From NCBI GenBank assembly GCA_964545715.1, contig CAZJHX010000003.1, positions 1 through 64,000 of the forward strand: a stretch of 64,000 nucleotides of DNA. Reading direction: 5' to 3'. Position numbers and translations under genes: made by a program. The stretch's first letter is position 1. The number at the start of each line of letters is the position of its first letter. The notes beneath the pieces were generated by a model that was not told the DNA's origin, did not search any database, and saw only the letters and a program-made list of their open reading frames with translations. Shown here one piece after another: positions 8,823 through 17,934 of the stretch. This DNA is from CAZJHX01 sp964545715. Its GTDB lineage: Bacteria; Myxococcota_A; UBA9042; GCA-2863065.

Positions 8823-11762
8823 TCACGGGTGGATGTACTCGATGCTGACGCTGTCGACCTCGGTCTTGTCGGCGCCGTCCGGCGCGGCGAAGTCGATGCG
8901 GAATCGGACGAAGCCACCCGTCGGGAGGGCGGCGGGATTGATCTTCCAGCTGCTGGCGTTGCTGTCGTCGACCTTGCCGCCGGCGCCGAGTGGGGCCATC
9001 TGCACCTTCAGCTCGTCGCCCAGCCCCAGACCGGTCGCCGTGGCGGATGTCAGCTTGGAGCCTGGGTGGTCCAGCGGGTACCAGGTGCTCTGCGCGACCA
9101 GGCCAAACGCCGCCTCGGTGTCGCCGCGCGAGAACGTGCCGTCGCTGACCAGGACCGAGCCCGTGGGCGTGGGCGTCTCGATGCGGATCCGGCCGACGCT
9201 GCCTCGACCGCCGCGCCCCTGGCCGGGCAGGGGGTTCTTGGCGCTGGGATCCGCCGCGCAGCCGCCGCCCTGCTTGAGGGTGCCGCTGCCGCCGCCGATC
9301 GCCTGCAGCAGGCCCTCGGCACGCAGCGCGTTGGACCTCACGAGCATCCCGCCGCCGCTGCCGCCACCGCCTGACCCGCCGAACGAGCCGGCGCTCTTCG
9401 GGTTGCACTGGCCGTTGACGCAGCCCTCGTCGGCCGGGCAGTCCTGGCAGCTGCCGTCGTTGAAGTCGCCGGATCCCAGGCTGTCTCCGCCCGGGCCGCC
9501 GTTGAGCAAGATCGTGCCGTCCAGGCGCACCAGACCGGGCGTCTCGAGCCGCAGCGCACCGCCACCGCCACCGCCGCCGCTTCCGGGATTCCACGCCGAG
9601 GGCGCCCAGCAGCCGTCGGTGCCGATGCACTGCGCCTCCACGTTTTTGCAGTAGCTGCCGCAGGTCGGGGTGTTGGGGCAGGTCGCCACGATGTTGGTCG
9701 ACATGCACTTGCCGTCCTTGCACCAGGAGCACGCCGCGGCCGCTGCGTCACCGGCGCCGCCGCCCCCCGAGCCGCCTTGAAGCGTGCTCAGCGCGTCATC
9801 GCCGTACACCGGGCCACCGGCGGGTCCAGGCGTGTTGCACTGGTTGGTGCCGCCCGGCTGACCCACCGCGGAGAAGCCGGCGCCGCCTGCTGAGGAGAAC
9901 TGTCCGATGGGACCGCCCTTGGAGCCACCGTCGCCCAGGCCGTCCGCGCCGGGTCCCGCCTCGCCGCCGTTTCCGCCGTCAAAGCCGCCGGGTCCGCCCT
10001 TGCCGCCCTGGCCGCCGTGCGCATTGTCGTAGGGGTTACCGCAGCACGCGCTGTAGCCGGTGCCGCCTTTGGTTCCTCGCAGGTCGATGGTGCCAAAGAC
10101 CTGAATAGGCCCCTGCGAGTAGATCTCCAGCGGCTTGGAGCCGACCGCGGTGATCTTGACGCCCTCGGGCAGCGTGAACGCCGTGTACTCATACGGCCCA
10201 TTGTCGGTGTCCAGCACGACGTCATTGACCGGCTCGAAGACGCCGTCCTTGCCGGAGCCCGCCTCGCCCGCGGCGCCAGACAGCTCGAAGCTGGGCGCCG
10301 GCGCCGGGTTGATCAAGTAGCCGGCCGTCACGCCGTTGACCGCCTGGATGCGGATGCGCCCGCCACCGCCGTCGCCCGCGGTCACGTCCTGACTCTGGTT
10401 GCTGCAGGTGACCAGCCCGCCCTTGCCGCCCGCCGCGGACAGTGTGCCGCCCTCCAGCCGTACGTCCTGCCACGCGCTGAGCTTGATGCCGCCGCCGCTG
10501 CCGCCGCCTCCCGCGCCGGACCAGTCGCCCCAGCCGCCGTTGCCGCCGTCAACGCTGATCGTGCCGCTCAAAGTCACCACGCCCGCCGAGGAGATCGCGA
10601 TGCCGCCGCCGCCGCCGCCGCCCGACGCGCCGGGCCGGTCAAATGCGTTGAGCTTGCCGTCGCCCTCGTAGGTCGGGTTGCCCAGGCACGTTCCCTCAAA
10701 GCAGTTGGTGTTGTTCTCGCAGGTGGGCCCGCAGGTGCCGTCGTTGCCGCCCTTGTCCTTGCCGTGGCCGCCGCCGCCGCCGGAGCCGCCGAAGATCTGG
10801 CTGAGCTTCTCGTCGCCGTACGTCGGGCCCGCCGGACCGCCGACCGCGCTCAGCTTGTCCACGCCGTCGCCGCCCGCGCCGCCGAAGCTGCCGCCGCCCG
10901 CGCCCGCCGCAGCGATGCCAAGGGTGAGCTTGGCGCCGACGCTGCCCTTGCCGGCGCCCGGACCGAAGCCGTCCTCGCCTTCGCCCTCATATCCGGCGCC
11001 GCCGATGCCGCCGTTGCCGCCGCCTGCGCCGCCGATGCCGCCCTCGACGGGCGTGCCGCCCTCGACGTTGTCGCTGCCGTCGGGCTTGCCGCAGACGTGC
11101 GTGCCGGGGGCGCCGTCGGACAGGATCGTGCCTTCGATGGTCACGTCGCCCTGCACCAGCGCCACCCAGGGGTTGGGGCCGTGGACGAGCACGGTGACCC
11201 CGGCCGGGACCACAAACGTCGTGTACTCAAAGAGGCCGCCGTTGACGGTGGTGTCCACCTCGATGTCCTCAGTCGGCTCAAACGGGCCGTCTTTGCCCGA
11301 GCCGCCCAGATCGCCGACGGCCGGGGTCGCTATCCCGTCACCCCAGCCCGCGTCGGTCACCTCCGCGTCCATGTTGTCTGTGGTGTCGAACGTCTCGGTG
11401 ACCGCGCCGATGAGCCAGCACTCGGGGCCGGCCGGCGCGTCGTAACAGATCGCGTTGGGCGGGCAGGCCAGCTCAGCGCATGGGTCCGGCGGCAGATGGG
11501 GCTGCTCGGGCCCGTCGTCGACCGGCGGCGGGCCGGCGGCGGGCGGCGGCGGACCGGCGTCCTCGACGGCGTCGGGCGCGGGCACGTCGCTCGGGGCGAC
11601 ATCGGGCGTCTCGATATCGGCGGTGGCGGCGTCGGCGCCGGACGCGTCGGGGGCGTCCGTGTTGGCGTCGGCCGGGTTGTCACCTCTTGGGGTCGTCTCG
11701 GCCGGGCAGCCCACAAGGGCGTGCGCGAACATCACAATGAGCAGCAGATTTGTGAATCGCAT
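8823..11762 (-). CDS. Glycine-rich giant surface lipoprotein (979 aa)
   Basis: Start ATG 11762 (MRFTNLLLIVMF, lipobox ALVGC). An Asp/Ala/Pro tether follows (about 20-95), then an EGF-like Cys cluster (CAELACPPNAICYD). The bulk is very Gly-rich (runs of GGSGGG, GGAGG). It contains at least two copies of a module: an SGKDGxFEP strand, DTxxG, EYTxFxxPxGV, a hydrophobic strand, GTI, then a Gly-rich loop block; the copies begin near residues 165 and 500. The C-terminal about 80 residues lack the Gly bias and look like a beta-sandwich. The architecture resembles cell-surface structural proteins of Myxococcota/Bradymonadota. No enzyme motif was seen. It heads an operon with the S9 peptidase. Confidence 0.8.
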   Translation of the reverse strand: MRFTNLLLIVMFAHALVGCPAETTPRGDNPADANTDAPDASGADAATADIETPDVAPSDVPAPDAVEDAGPPPPAAGPPPVDDGPEQPHLPPDPCAELACPPNAICYDAPAGPECWLIGAVTETFDTTDNMDAEVTDAGWGDGIATPAVGDLGGSGKDGPFEPTEDIEVDTTVNGGLFEYTTFVVPAGVTVLVHGPNPWVALVQGDVTIEGTILSDGAPGTHVCGKPDGSDNVEGGTPVEGGIGGAGGGNGGIGGAGYEGEGEDGFGPGAGKGSVGAKLTLGIAAAGAGGGSFGGAGGDGVDKLSAVGGPAGPTYGDEKLSQIFGGSGGGGGHGKDKGGNDGTCGPTCENNTNCFEGTCLGNPTYEGDGKLNAFDRPGASGGGGGGGIAISSAGVVTLSGTISVDGGNGGWGDWSGAGGGGSGGGIKLSAWQDVRLEGGTLSAAGGKGGLVTCSNQSQDVTAGDGGGGRIRIQAVNGVTAGYLINPAPAPSFELSGAAGEAGSGKDGVFEPVNDVVLDTDNGPYEYTAFTLPEGVKITAVGSKPLEIYSQGPIQVFGTIDLRGTKGGTGYSACCGNPYDNAHGGQGGKGGPGGFDGGNGGEAGPGADGLGDGGSKGGPIGQFSSAGGAGFSAVGQPGGTNQCNTPGPAGGPVYGDDALSTLQGGSGGGGAGDAAAAACSWCKDGKCMSTNIVATCPNTPTCGSYCKNVEAQCIGTDGCWAPSAWNPGSGGGGGGGALRLETPGLVRLDGTILLNGGPGGDSLGSGDFNDGSCQDCPADEGCVNGQCNPKSAGSFGGSGGGGSGGGMLVRSNALRAEGLLQAIGGGSGTLKQGGGCAADPSAKNPLPGQGRGGRGSVGRIRIETPTPTGSVLVSDGTFSRGDTEAAFGLVAQSTWYPLDHPGSKLTSATATGLGLGDELKVQMAPLGAGGKVDDSNASSWKINPAALPTGGFVRFRIDFAAPDGADKTEVDSVSIEYIHP

Positions 11763-11821
11763 TGCAGCGATGTCTACCACCGGGTCGCACACAGGTCGAG
11801 CCTCGTCTATGCTTCAACGCT

Positions 11822-12661
11822 ATGACGGATACCCGTGCAGCCAGTCGAACCGCGCTGATGGTCGCCGCCTTTCGGGGCCTGGCCGGCACCGGCGACGAGC
11901 CCATTTGCAACGATCCTTACGCGCTGACCCTGGCCGGGGCGGATGGGCTGGCCATCGCCGAGCGCTACGAAGTGCATTACCCGCACATGCGCCTGTGGAT
12001 GGGGTCGCGCACCCGCTTTCTGGACGAGTTGGTGGTGAACTCCATCGCGGCCGGGGTGCGCCAGATCGTGCTGCTGGGCGCCGGCCTGGACACGCGGTCG
12101 GCCCGGTTTTCGGCCGATGGCGTCCGGTTCTTTGAGGTGGACCACGCCACGAGCCAGGCCAGCAAGCGCGATCGGCTGCAGGGCATCGCCGGGTACCCAC
12201 AGGACGCTGCCGTCTACGTGACTTGCGATTTTGAGCACGACGACTTCCTCGACCGCCTGACCGCGTCCGGCCTCGACACAGAGCAGCCCGCCCTCTTCGT
12301 GTGGGAGGGCGTGACGTACTACCTGAGCGAGGACGATGTCGCTGCGACAGCCAGCCGTATCGCCGCCGGCTGTCACCCTGAGTCGCGGCTGGCGTTCGAC
12401 TACGCGGGCAAGAAGATGGCGACCGGCAAGGGCATTCGTCCCGAGGACGAGGTGGTCCGGGACTTTGTGAAGGATCTCGGCGAGCCGATCCGCTTCGGCA
12501 TCGACGACGTGCTGCCGCTGATGTTTCGCTGTGGATATCGCCACGTGCGCACTGTCTCCTTCGACGAGCTCGCCGCCAGCTATACGGGCACGTACGACCG
12601 GGCGCGCGCCTTCCGCTTCCAACACATCGCCGTGGCGTCCAGGCAGGCACCACCCCCGTAA
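11822..12661 (+). CDS. SAM-dependent methyltransferase, LCM (leucine carboxyl methyltransferase-like) family (279 aa)
   Basis: Matches the class I methyltransferase family usually annotated TIGR00027/LCM. The N-terminal signature is SRTALMVAAFRGLAG, followed by ICNDPYA, the SAM-binding motif I in VLLGAGLDTRSARF, the acidic loop FEVDHATSQASKRDRL, and LFVWEGVTYYL (motif IV region). ATG 11822 was preferred to an in-frame ATG at 11762 because MTDTRAASRTA is the normal family N-terminus. Substrate unknown; bacterial members are mostly uncharacterised O-methyltransferases. Divergent from the Gly-rich lipoprotein gene, with a 59-bp shared intergenic region. Confidence 0.88.
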   Translation: MTDTRAASRTALMVAAFRGLAGTGDEPICNDPYALTLAGADGLAIAERYEVHYPHMRLWMGSRTRFLDELVVNSIAAGVRQIVLLGAGLDTRSARFSADGVRFFEVDHATSQASKRDRLQGIAGYPQDAAVYVTCDFEHDDFLDRLTASGLDTEQPALFVWEGVTYYLSEDDVAATASRIAAGCHPESRLAFDYAGKKMATGKGIRPEDEVVRDFVKDLGEPIRFGIDDVLPLMFRCGYRHVRTVSFDELAASYTGTYDRARAFRFQHIAVASRQAPPP

Positions 12662-12746
12662 AAGTCGGCAAAGGGCCGATGCGGAAAGTGAGCGAACGTT
12701 CATTCCATCTTGCGACCAGGCGGTCATTTATGGCATTTTCCCTGCC

Positions 12747-13940
12747 ATGCGAGCTGTTGTTGTTGTTGTTGTTCCTCTCTCTTTCGCCTCTCTAATCGCG
12801 CTTGGATGCTCATCGGGTACGAACCAGGGCGCTGAAACCACCGCGTCTGACACCGACGCTCAGTCGTCCGGGGCGGACACCACCGGCACGACGGATACGG
12901 GTGTCGAGATCACCGGCACGGGCGATACCGGCGGTGACACCACTGGGGACACCGGCGGCGACACCACCGCGGACACGGGTGACGCGACCACCGGTGACGG
13001 GACCGATACGGGACGGCCGCCTGTGGAAGAGCAGTACACCACTTTTGTCGGTGACTGGACCATGAAGCCGGGCAAAGAGACGACCAAGTGCGTGCTCAAG
13101 CGGCTGACCAACCCGACCGAGGTCTGGGTCACCGCCATCCACACCAAGCTGGCCAAAGGGTCGCACCATCTGGTCGTGTACCGCTCCACCTCTGAAGAGG
13201 AGAAGCCGGAGCCCTTCGGCTGCACGCCCTTCACCGAGACGCTGAGCGGCGACACCATCCCGCTGATCATCTCTCAGGTGCCGGAAGAGACCCTGGAGCT
13301 GCCCGACGGGGTCGCGTTCAAGTTTCAGCCCAACCAGATGATTCGGGTCGAGGCCCACTACCTCAACTACTACGACGAAGACATCGTGGCGCACGGCGAC
13401 GTGACCTTCGACACGATCAACCTGGACGATGTCGACGCCGAGGCGGACATGCTGTTCTACGGCACGCCCGACATCGACTTGAAGCCGCAGTCTGAGCACA
13501 CGACGCCTTGGCATTTTCTAGACGTGTGGGAGGGCACCAAGGTCTTTGCGATCACCGGCCATACCCATGCGCTGGGGACCAACGTAGAGGTCAAGTGGGC
13601 GGCGGATAAGGACGACCCGGGCGAGGACATCTATCCGCTGGACCAGCCGTTTCTGTGGTCCGAGTCGCCGGTCATCAACTACGACCCGCCCCTGGAGTTT
13701 GACGATGGCGAGGGCTTCAAATACCGCTGCACCTGGAACAACACGACCGACAAGCAGGTCGGCTTCGGCGAGTCCGCCAACAAGGAGATGTGCTTCTTCT
13801 GGGCCTACTACTATCCGTCCAAAGGCTATCGAATGTGCATCAACACGGGCTCCTACGCCGATCGCTACCCGGTTGGCGAGAGCGTGTGCTGCCCGGACTT
13901 TGGCGCGCTTTGCTCGTTGATCCCTACCTTCATTAATTAG
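12747..13940 (+). CDS. Lipoprotein with copper type II monooxygenase-like domain (PHM/DBM-like, 397 aa)
   Basis: Start ATG 12747: MRAVVVVVVPLSF, lipobox ALGC. The run of Val codons is a GTT repeat. A Thr/Gly/Asp tether (about 25-90) precedes a domain of about 300 residues. Ligand-like residues fall in the order and spacing of peptidylglycine alpha-hydroxylating monooxygenase: His140-His141 (SHHLVVYR), His204 (EAHYLNYY), His272 and His274 (GHTHALG) and Met348 (NKEMCFFWAYYYP, compare DEMCxxYxxYYP of dopamine beta-monooxygenase). Intervals 141-204, 204-272 and 274-348 (63, 68, 74) compare with 64, 70 and 70 in rat PHM. I infer an exported two-copper enzyme using an ascorbate-like reductant; the substrate is unknown. 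Confidence 0.75.
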   Translation: MRAVVVVVVPLSFASLIALGCSSGTNQGAETTASDTDAQSSGADTTGTTDTGVEITGTGDTGGDTTGDTGGDTTADTGDATTGDGTDTGRPPVEEQYTTFVGDWTMKPGKETTKCVLKRLTNPTEVWVTAIHTKLAKGSHHLVVYRSTSEEEKPEPFGCTPFTETLSGDTIPLIISQVPEETLELPDGVAFKFQPNQMIRVEAHYLNYYDEDIVAHGDVTFDTINLDDVDAEADMLFYGTPDIDLKPQSEHTTPWHFLDVWEGTKVFAITGHTHALGTNVEVKWAADKDDPGEDIYPLDQPFLWSESPVINYDPPLEFDDGEGFKYRCTWNNTTDKQVGFGESANKEMCFFWAYYYPSKGYRMCINTGSYADRYPVGESVCCPDFGALCSLIPTFIN

Positions 13941-13966
13941 CCCGTTCCTGCTAATCAGGGGCCCTC

Positions 13967-15175
13967 ATGCCCGCCTGGCTCATACTTCTTCTGCTGTTTC
14001 CCGTGATCTGCGCGATCATCGGGTACGTGACCAATGTGCTGGCCGTGAAGATGATCTTCCGCCCGCACGACCGCATCAAAATCGCCGGCATCTCGATCCA
14101 GGGCGTGCTGCCCAAGCACCAGCGGCACTTCGCCCGCATGCTGGCGTCGATCATCACGCGCGACTTTGTGGACACCAAGGACCTGGTCGGCGCCCTGAAT
14201 CGGCCCGAGCTGGTCGATCGTGTGGAGGCGATGGCCCGCGAACTGGCGCCCGTCATCGTGGGGGAGCTGCGGGCGGCCGTCCCCGAGGCCAAGCGCGCCA
14301 TGCTCAACGATCAGATGGTCGAGATGGTGGTCACGCAGGTTATCGCCGAGGCCCGCAAGCGCACGCCGGAGCTCGTGGAGGCGCTGCAGGATCGCGCCGC
14401 GACCGTCTTCGATCTGCGTGCTCTGATCACCGAGAAGATCATGCTCTGGGGCGCGCGCGGGCTGGAGGATGTGATCTACACGGTCTCCAAGAAAGAGCTG
14501 GATTTCATTGAGTATTACGGCGCCATCTTCGGCTTTGCGCTGGGCATCTTTCAGTGGGGAGTGCTGCAGCTGCTGGGCAACGTCGCGCTGCCCATCGTTG
14601 GCGCGGTCGTCGGCACGGTGACCAACTGGCTGGCGATCCAGATGCTGTTCTACCCGCGAGAGCCGACGGTCTACCTGGGCTTCTTTGAGTACCAGGGGAT
14701 GTTTCCCAAAGGTCAGCTGCGCATGGCCGGCCAGATGGGTGAGATCGCCGCACGCGAGCTGATCATCCCCAGCGAGATCTTCGGCGACCTGTCGGAGAAG
14801 CTGATTCCGGCACAGATTGCGGCTGAAGATGTCGAAGCGGCGGAGACCACCCTGCGCGAGCAGTCACCCCAGCTGTTTCAGATGGCCGACGCGCTGATCC
14901 CCGAGGACGCCCGCCCGGAGCTGCGGACGCGAATCGCCGCCAAAGCCGTCGAGCAGGTTCCACGCGCACGCCAGGAGATGGTCAAGGCTGCGACCTCCCA
15001 TCTGGACGTGGACGCCATGCTGTCCGAGCGGGTGGCGGCGCTGCAAAAGTCGGAATTCGAGCAGCTGATCCGCGGCCTCTTCGAGCGCGAGGAGATCTAC
15101 CTGATCATCTACGGCGGCCTGCTCGGCGGCCTGATCGGGATGCTGCAGCTGCTGCTGGTGGGCTGGGTCGGCTAA
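13967..15175 (+). CDS. DUF445 family membrane protein (402 aa)
   Basis: Two copies of the DUF445 signature: IGYVTNVLAVKMIFRP with QGVLPKHQ near the N-terminus (residues about 18-55), and VTNWLAIQMLFYP with QGMFPKGQ in the middle (about 220-260). Hydrophobic segments sit at residues 4-25, about 185-225 and the last 22 residues, so it is an inner-membrane protein with a helical domain between the segments. The family is widespread but of unknown function; some members are linked to envelope stress or sporulation. ATG 13967 starts 26 bp after the preceding stop, so co-transcription with the copper-domain lipoprotein gene is possible. Confidence 0.9.
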   Translation: MPAWLILLLLFPVICAIIGYVTNVLAVKMIFRPHDRIKIAGISIQGVLPKHQRHFARMLASIITRDFVDTKDLVGALNRPELVDRVEAMARELAPVIVGELRAAVPEAKRAMLNDQMVEMVVTQVIAEARKRTPELVEALQDRAATVFDLRALITEKIMLWGARGLEDVIYTVSKKELDFIEYYGAIFGFALGIFQWGVLQLLGNVALPIVGAVVGTVTNWLAIQMLFYPREPTVYLGFFEYQGMFPKGQLRMAGQMGEIAARELIIPSEIFGDLSEKLIPAQIAAEDVEAAETTLREQSPQLFQMADALIPEDARPELRTRIAAKAVEQVPRARQEMVKAATSHLDVDAMLSERVAALQKSEFEQLIRGLFEREEIYLIIYGGLLGGLIGMLQLLLVGWVG

Positions 15176-15184
15176 CTCGGCTGT

Positions 15185-16786
15185 TCAGGGCGCGATCAGA
15201 TTTATCTGGTAGGCGCCGACCTCGTTCTGGTTGAAGCCGTCGATGGTGATGTAGTAGGTCGAGCCCTTCTGCGCGGTCCACTCCACCTTGGTCTCGTCCA
15301 GGAAGAAGTCTCCGTTGCCGATGCAGATCTCGCCGCCGCTGGAGGGGCAGCCCAGCGTGACGTAGACGATGTTGGGCGGGCACGGCGTGGGGGGGCACTC
15401 GTCGGGTTTGTCCTGGGGCGTCATGGTCAGGCGCACCAACTGGTCCTGCTGCGCCGTAAACGTGTACACGACGTCGTTGCCGTCCTTGCCGCCGGTGGCG
15501 TCGTCGGGGCAGGTCGCCGACATCGCATAGTCGTCCTTGGCGCCCTCTGTGGTGCCCGCGCCTGTAAACGGCAGGCTATCGATCACCGTCGCCTTGGCGC
15601 AGGTGTCGTTCGTGGTGCCCGGGGTGACGCACTGCCCACCGTCGTTGCACGTCGTGCCGTTGTCACAGGTGCCGCACGTCCCGTTGCAGCCGTTGTCCCC
15701 GCACACCTTTTTGGGGCCCCGCCCCCCCGCCCCTCCGCAGTTGGCCACGCAGCAGTCCACGGCCAGGCTGAAGAGCGGGTCGGTGTTCACGGGCGCGTCG
15801 ACGACCAGGTAGTACTGCTCGCCCGATTTGGCCGGAAAGACGACCTCTTTGTTGTTGAAGCCGACGCACTGAGAGCTGCTGCACTTGCCCGTGTTGTCGC
15901 CCTTGAGCAGCAGCAGGTCGATCGGGTTCTCGGGCTGCGATGTCGTCAGCTTGACCGACACCTCCTGGTCCGACTGCGCAAAGAACGAGTAGGCCACCTC
16001 CGGGCCGGCGTACGTGGTCGGGTTGCAGCTGTACTTGGTCAGGTCCTTGGTGCTGCCGGTCCCGCTCAGCGGAACCGAGTCGACGCCCTGACCGCATTGC
16101 AGCGACGTGAGCGGCACGCACTCCTGCTTGGCGCACTGGCCTTCCTCGTTGCAGGCGGTTCCGTTGGGGCAGGGCGCGCCACAGGTGCCGCCGCAGCCGT
16201 CATCGCCGCAGATCTTGTTGAGACCCTGGCTGTTCTTGCATGACTTTTCGCAGCATACGACCTCCAGGGTGTAGTCGCCGGACTTCTGGTCGCGTCGCTC
16301 CACGGTGACAAAGCGCTTTTCGCCCTTCTTCATCTTGAACTTGGCGCCCTTGTCCCCCGACTTGGCGGAGAGGCAGTCGTTGGGATTGCACGTCCCGTCG
16401 CTGCGGGGCCGCATGGCGATCACGTCCAGCGCGCCCGGCGGGTTGACCTTCAGCGTCAGCTCCGTGTCCTTTTCGACGGTCAGCGAGTACGTGTTTTCGG
16501 CCGACCCTTTGTAGTCGACGCCGGAGGTGCAGGCGTAGCTGGAGATCTTCTTGGGGCCGCCGTTGGTGTTGCCGTTGATCGTGCTGCCGCAGCCGATTCC
16601 GTGGATGACTTCGCAGGTCGGGCTGGTGTCTTCGCCGGTGCCGGTGCCGCCCGTGTCTGTCCCGCCGGTGCCGGTGCCCGTGCCGGTCACACCCGTACCG
16701 GGAGGGAAGGGCTGGATGGTCTTATCGTCGCCGCACCCGAGCGCACCGACCACTACCGCGGCTAACACCGCACCGTACCTAAGCAT
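15185..16786 (-). CDS. Lipoprotein with three PPC-like Cys-rich repeats (533 aa)
   Basis: ATG 16786 gives a lipoprotein signal (VVVGALGC) and a Thr/Gly tether. Three repeats of about 150 residues follow. Each has a beta-sandwich core resembling bacterial pre-peptidase C-terminal (PPC) domains (YSFFAQSDQEVSVKLT, EQYYLVVDAP). The first two end in a Cys-rich hinge of the pattern CCxxxC, then kxCGDdGCxGtCGxCxNGTxCn. The third ends the protein with YYITIDGFNQNEVGAY. Such hinges are abundant in Myxococcota surface proteins. It is likely to be a surface-exposed binding or structural protein; no catalytic residues were seen. It converges with the DUF445 gene, 9 bp between stops. Confidence 0.78.
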   Translation of the reverse strand: MLRYGAVLAAVVVGALGCGDDKTIQPFPPGTGVTGTGTGTGGTDTGGTGTGEDTSPTCEVIHGIGCGSTINGNTNGGPKKISSYACTSGVDYKGSAENTYSLTVEKDTELTLKVNPPGALDVIAMRPRSDGTCNPNDCLSAKSGDKGAKFKMKKGEKRFVTVERRDQKSGDYTLEVVCCEKSCKNSQGLNKICGDDGCGGTCGAPCPNGTACNEEGQCAKQECVPLTSLQCGQGVDSVPLSGTGSTKDLTKYSCNPTTYAGPEVAYSFFAQSDQEVSVKLTTSQPENPIDLLLLKGDNTGKCSSSQCVGFNNKEVVFPAKSGEQYYLVVDAPVNTDPLFSLAVDCCVANCGGAGGRGPKKVCGDNGCNGTCGTCDNGTTCNDGGQCVTPGTTNDTCAKATVIDSLPFTGAGTTEGAKDDYAMSATCPDDATGGKDGNDVVYTFTAQQDQLVRLTMTPQDKPDECPPTPCPPNIVYVTLGCPSSGGEICIGNGDFFLDETKVEWTAQKGSTYYITIDGFNQNEVGAYQINLIAP

Positions 16787-16866
16787 TGTCGTCTCCCTTG
16801 ACCACCTTGGAATCACAAGCGTACCGTCCGGGTTTGTAGTGGGCAAACAACCTACTCGGAGGACTC

Positions 16867-17934
16867 ATGACCACAGATAATGGCGCTATGTCAGAAGCCG
16901 AGGTCGTAGGCAAGCGCGTGCACCGCAAGCCCGAGCGCGTTGGCGACCGGGTCACGCTGCCCGATATGAGCCCCCGCGCGTACGAGCACCCGGCCGACAA
17001 GGCCGCGCTGTCGGCGCTTCGCAAGGTTCCGGGCTTCGACACGATGCTGCGAAAGTTCATCGGTCTGGTCGGCGAGCGCAGCCTTCGCTATCTGTATCTG
17101 GCCAGCGCCGTGCGCGTGAACGAGCGTCAGTTCACACGCGTCAACGAGCTGTACGAAGAATGTCTGAAAGTGCTGGACGTCACGTCGCGCCCAGAGCTGT
17201 TTGTGGCTCAGACGCCCATCGTCAATGCGGGCGCCATCGGCGTCGACAAGCCGTTCATCGTGCTGAACTCCGGCACCGTCGACCTGTTCTCGGACGACGA
17301 GCTGCGTCTGATCATCGGCCACGAGCTCGGGCACATCATGAGCGACCACGCGCTGTACAAGACCATGCTGGGGCTGCTGCTGCAGATCTCGCTGGGCCGG
17401 ATCGGCATTCCATTGGTGCCGCTGGCGCTGTTTGGCGTGATCGCAGCCCTGCGCGAGTGGGACCGCAAGTCGGAGTTGTCCGCGGACCGAGCCGGCCTGC
17501 TGTGCGTGCAGGACCCCAAGATCGCCTACACCGTGCACATGAAGATGGCCGGCGGCTCCAAGATCAAGCAGATGCAGGTCGACGAGTTTGTCGCCCAGGC
17601 CGAGGACTACGAGGCCGGCGGCGACGTGCTGGACGGCGTCTTCAAGGTCATCAACGTGCTGCGCCGGCGTCACCCGTTCCATGTGACGCGCCTGGCCGAG
17701 CTCAAGAGGTGGGTCGACTCGGGCGGCTACTCCACCGTGCTGTCCGGTGAGTATCCCCGCCGCGACGAGGACACGGGCACGTCCGTGTACGACGAGGTGA
17801 AGGGCGGCGCCAGGAGCTACAAAGAGACTTACGAGCAGTCCAAGGACCCGCTCTTCAAGTTTTTCCAGGACGTCCAGGACACCGGCGCCTCCATGTGGGA
17901 CAAGGCGCGCGGCGCCATCAGCCGAAAAGGGTGA
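16867..17934 (+). CDS. M48 family metallopeptidase (355 aa)
   Basis: Zinc peptidase with the HEXXH motif in IIGHELGHIMSDH (about residue 157-161) and the third ligand Glu in KSELSADRAGLL (about 203). A hydrophobic segment lies between them (LLLQISLGRIGIPLVPLALFG), as in many M48 (HtpX/Ste24-like) enzymes. ATG 16867 is preceded by CGGAGGACTC at ideal spacing. Likely membrane-associated proteolysis. Its TGA overlaps the GTG of the next gene (GTGA), so a two-gene operon is likely. The N-terminal 70 residues are charged and have no signal peptide. Confidence 0.9.
   Translation: MTTDNGAMSEAEVVGKRVHRKPERVGDRVTLPDMSPRAYEHPADKAALSALRKVPGFDTMLRKFIGLVGERSLRYLYLASAVRVNERQFTRVNELYEECLKVLDVTSRPELFVAQTPIVNAGAIGVDKPFIVLNSGTVDLFSDDELRLIIGHELGHIMSDHALYKTMLGLLLQISLGRIGIPLVPLALFGVIAALREWDRKSELSADRAGLLCVQDPKIAYTVHMKMAGGSKIKQMQVDEFVAQAEDYEAGGDVLDGVFKVINVLRRRHPFHVTRLAELKRWVDSGGYSTVLSGEYPRRDEDTGTSVYDEVKGGARSYKETYEQSKDPLFKFFQDVQDTGASMWDKARGAISRKG

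Noticed and set aside
8818..9732. N-terminal extension of the S9 peptidase
   Set aside because: It is an out-of-frame copy of the neighbouring Gly-rich gene; the signal peptide starts at ATG 8817.
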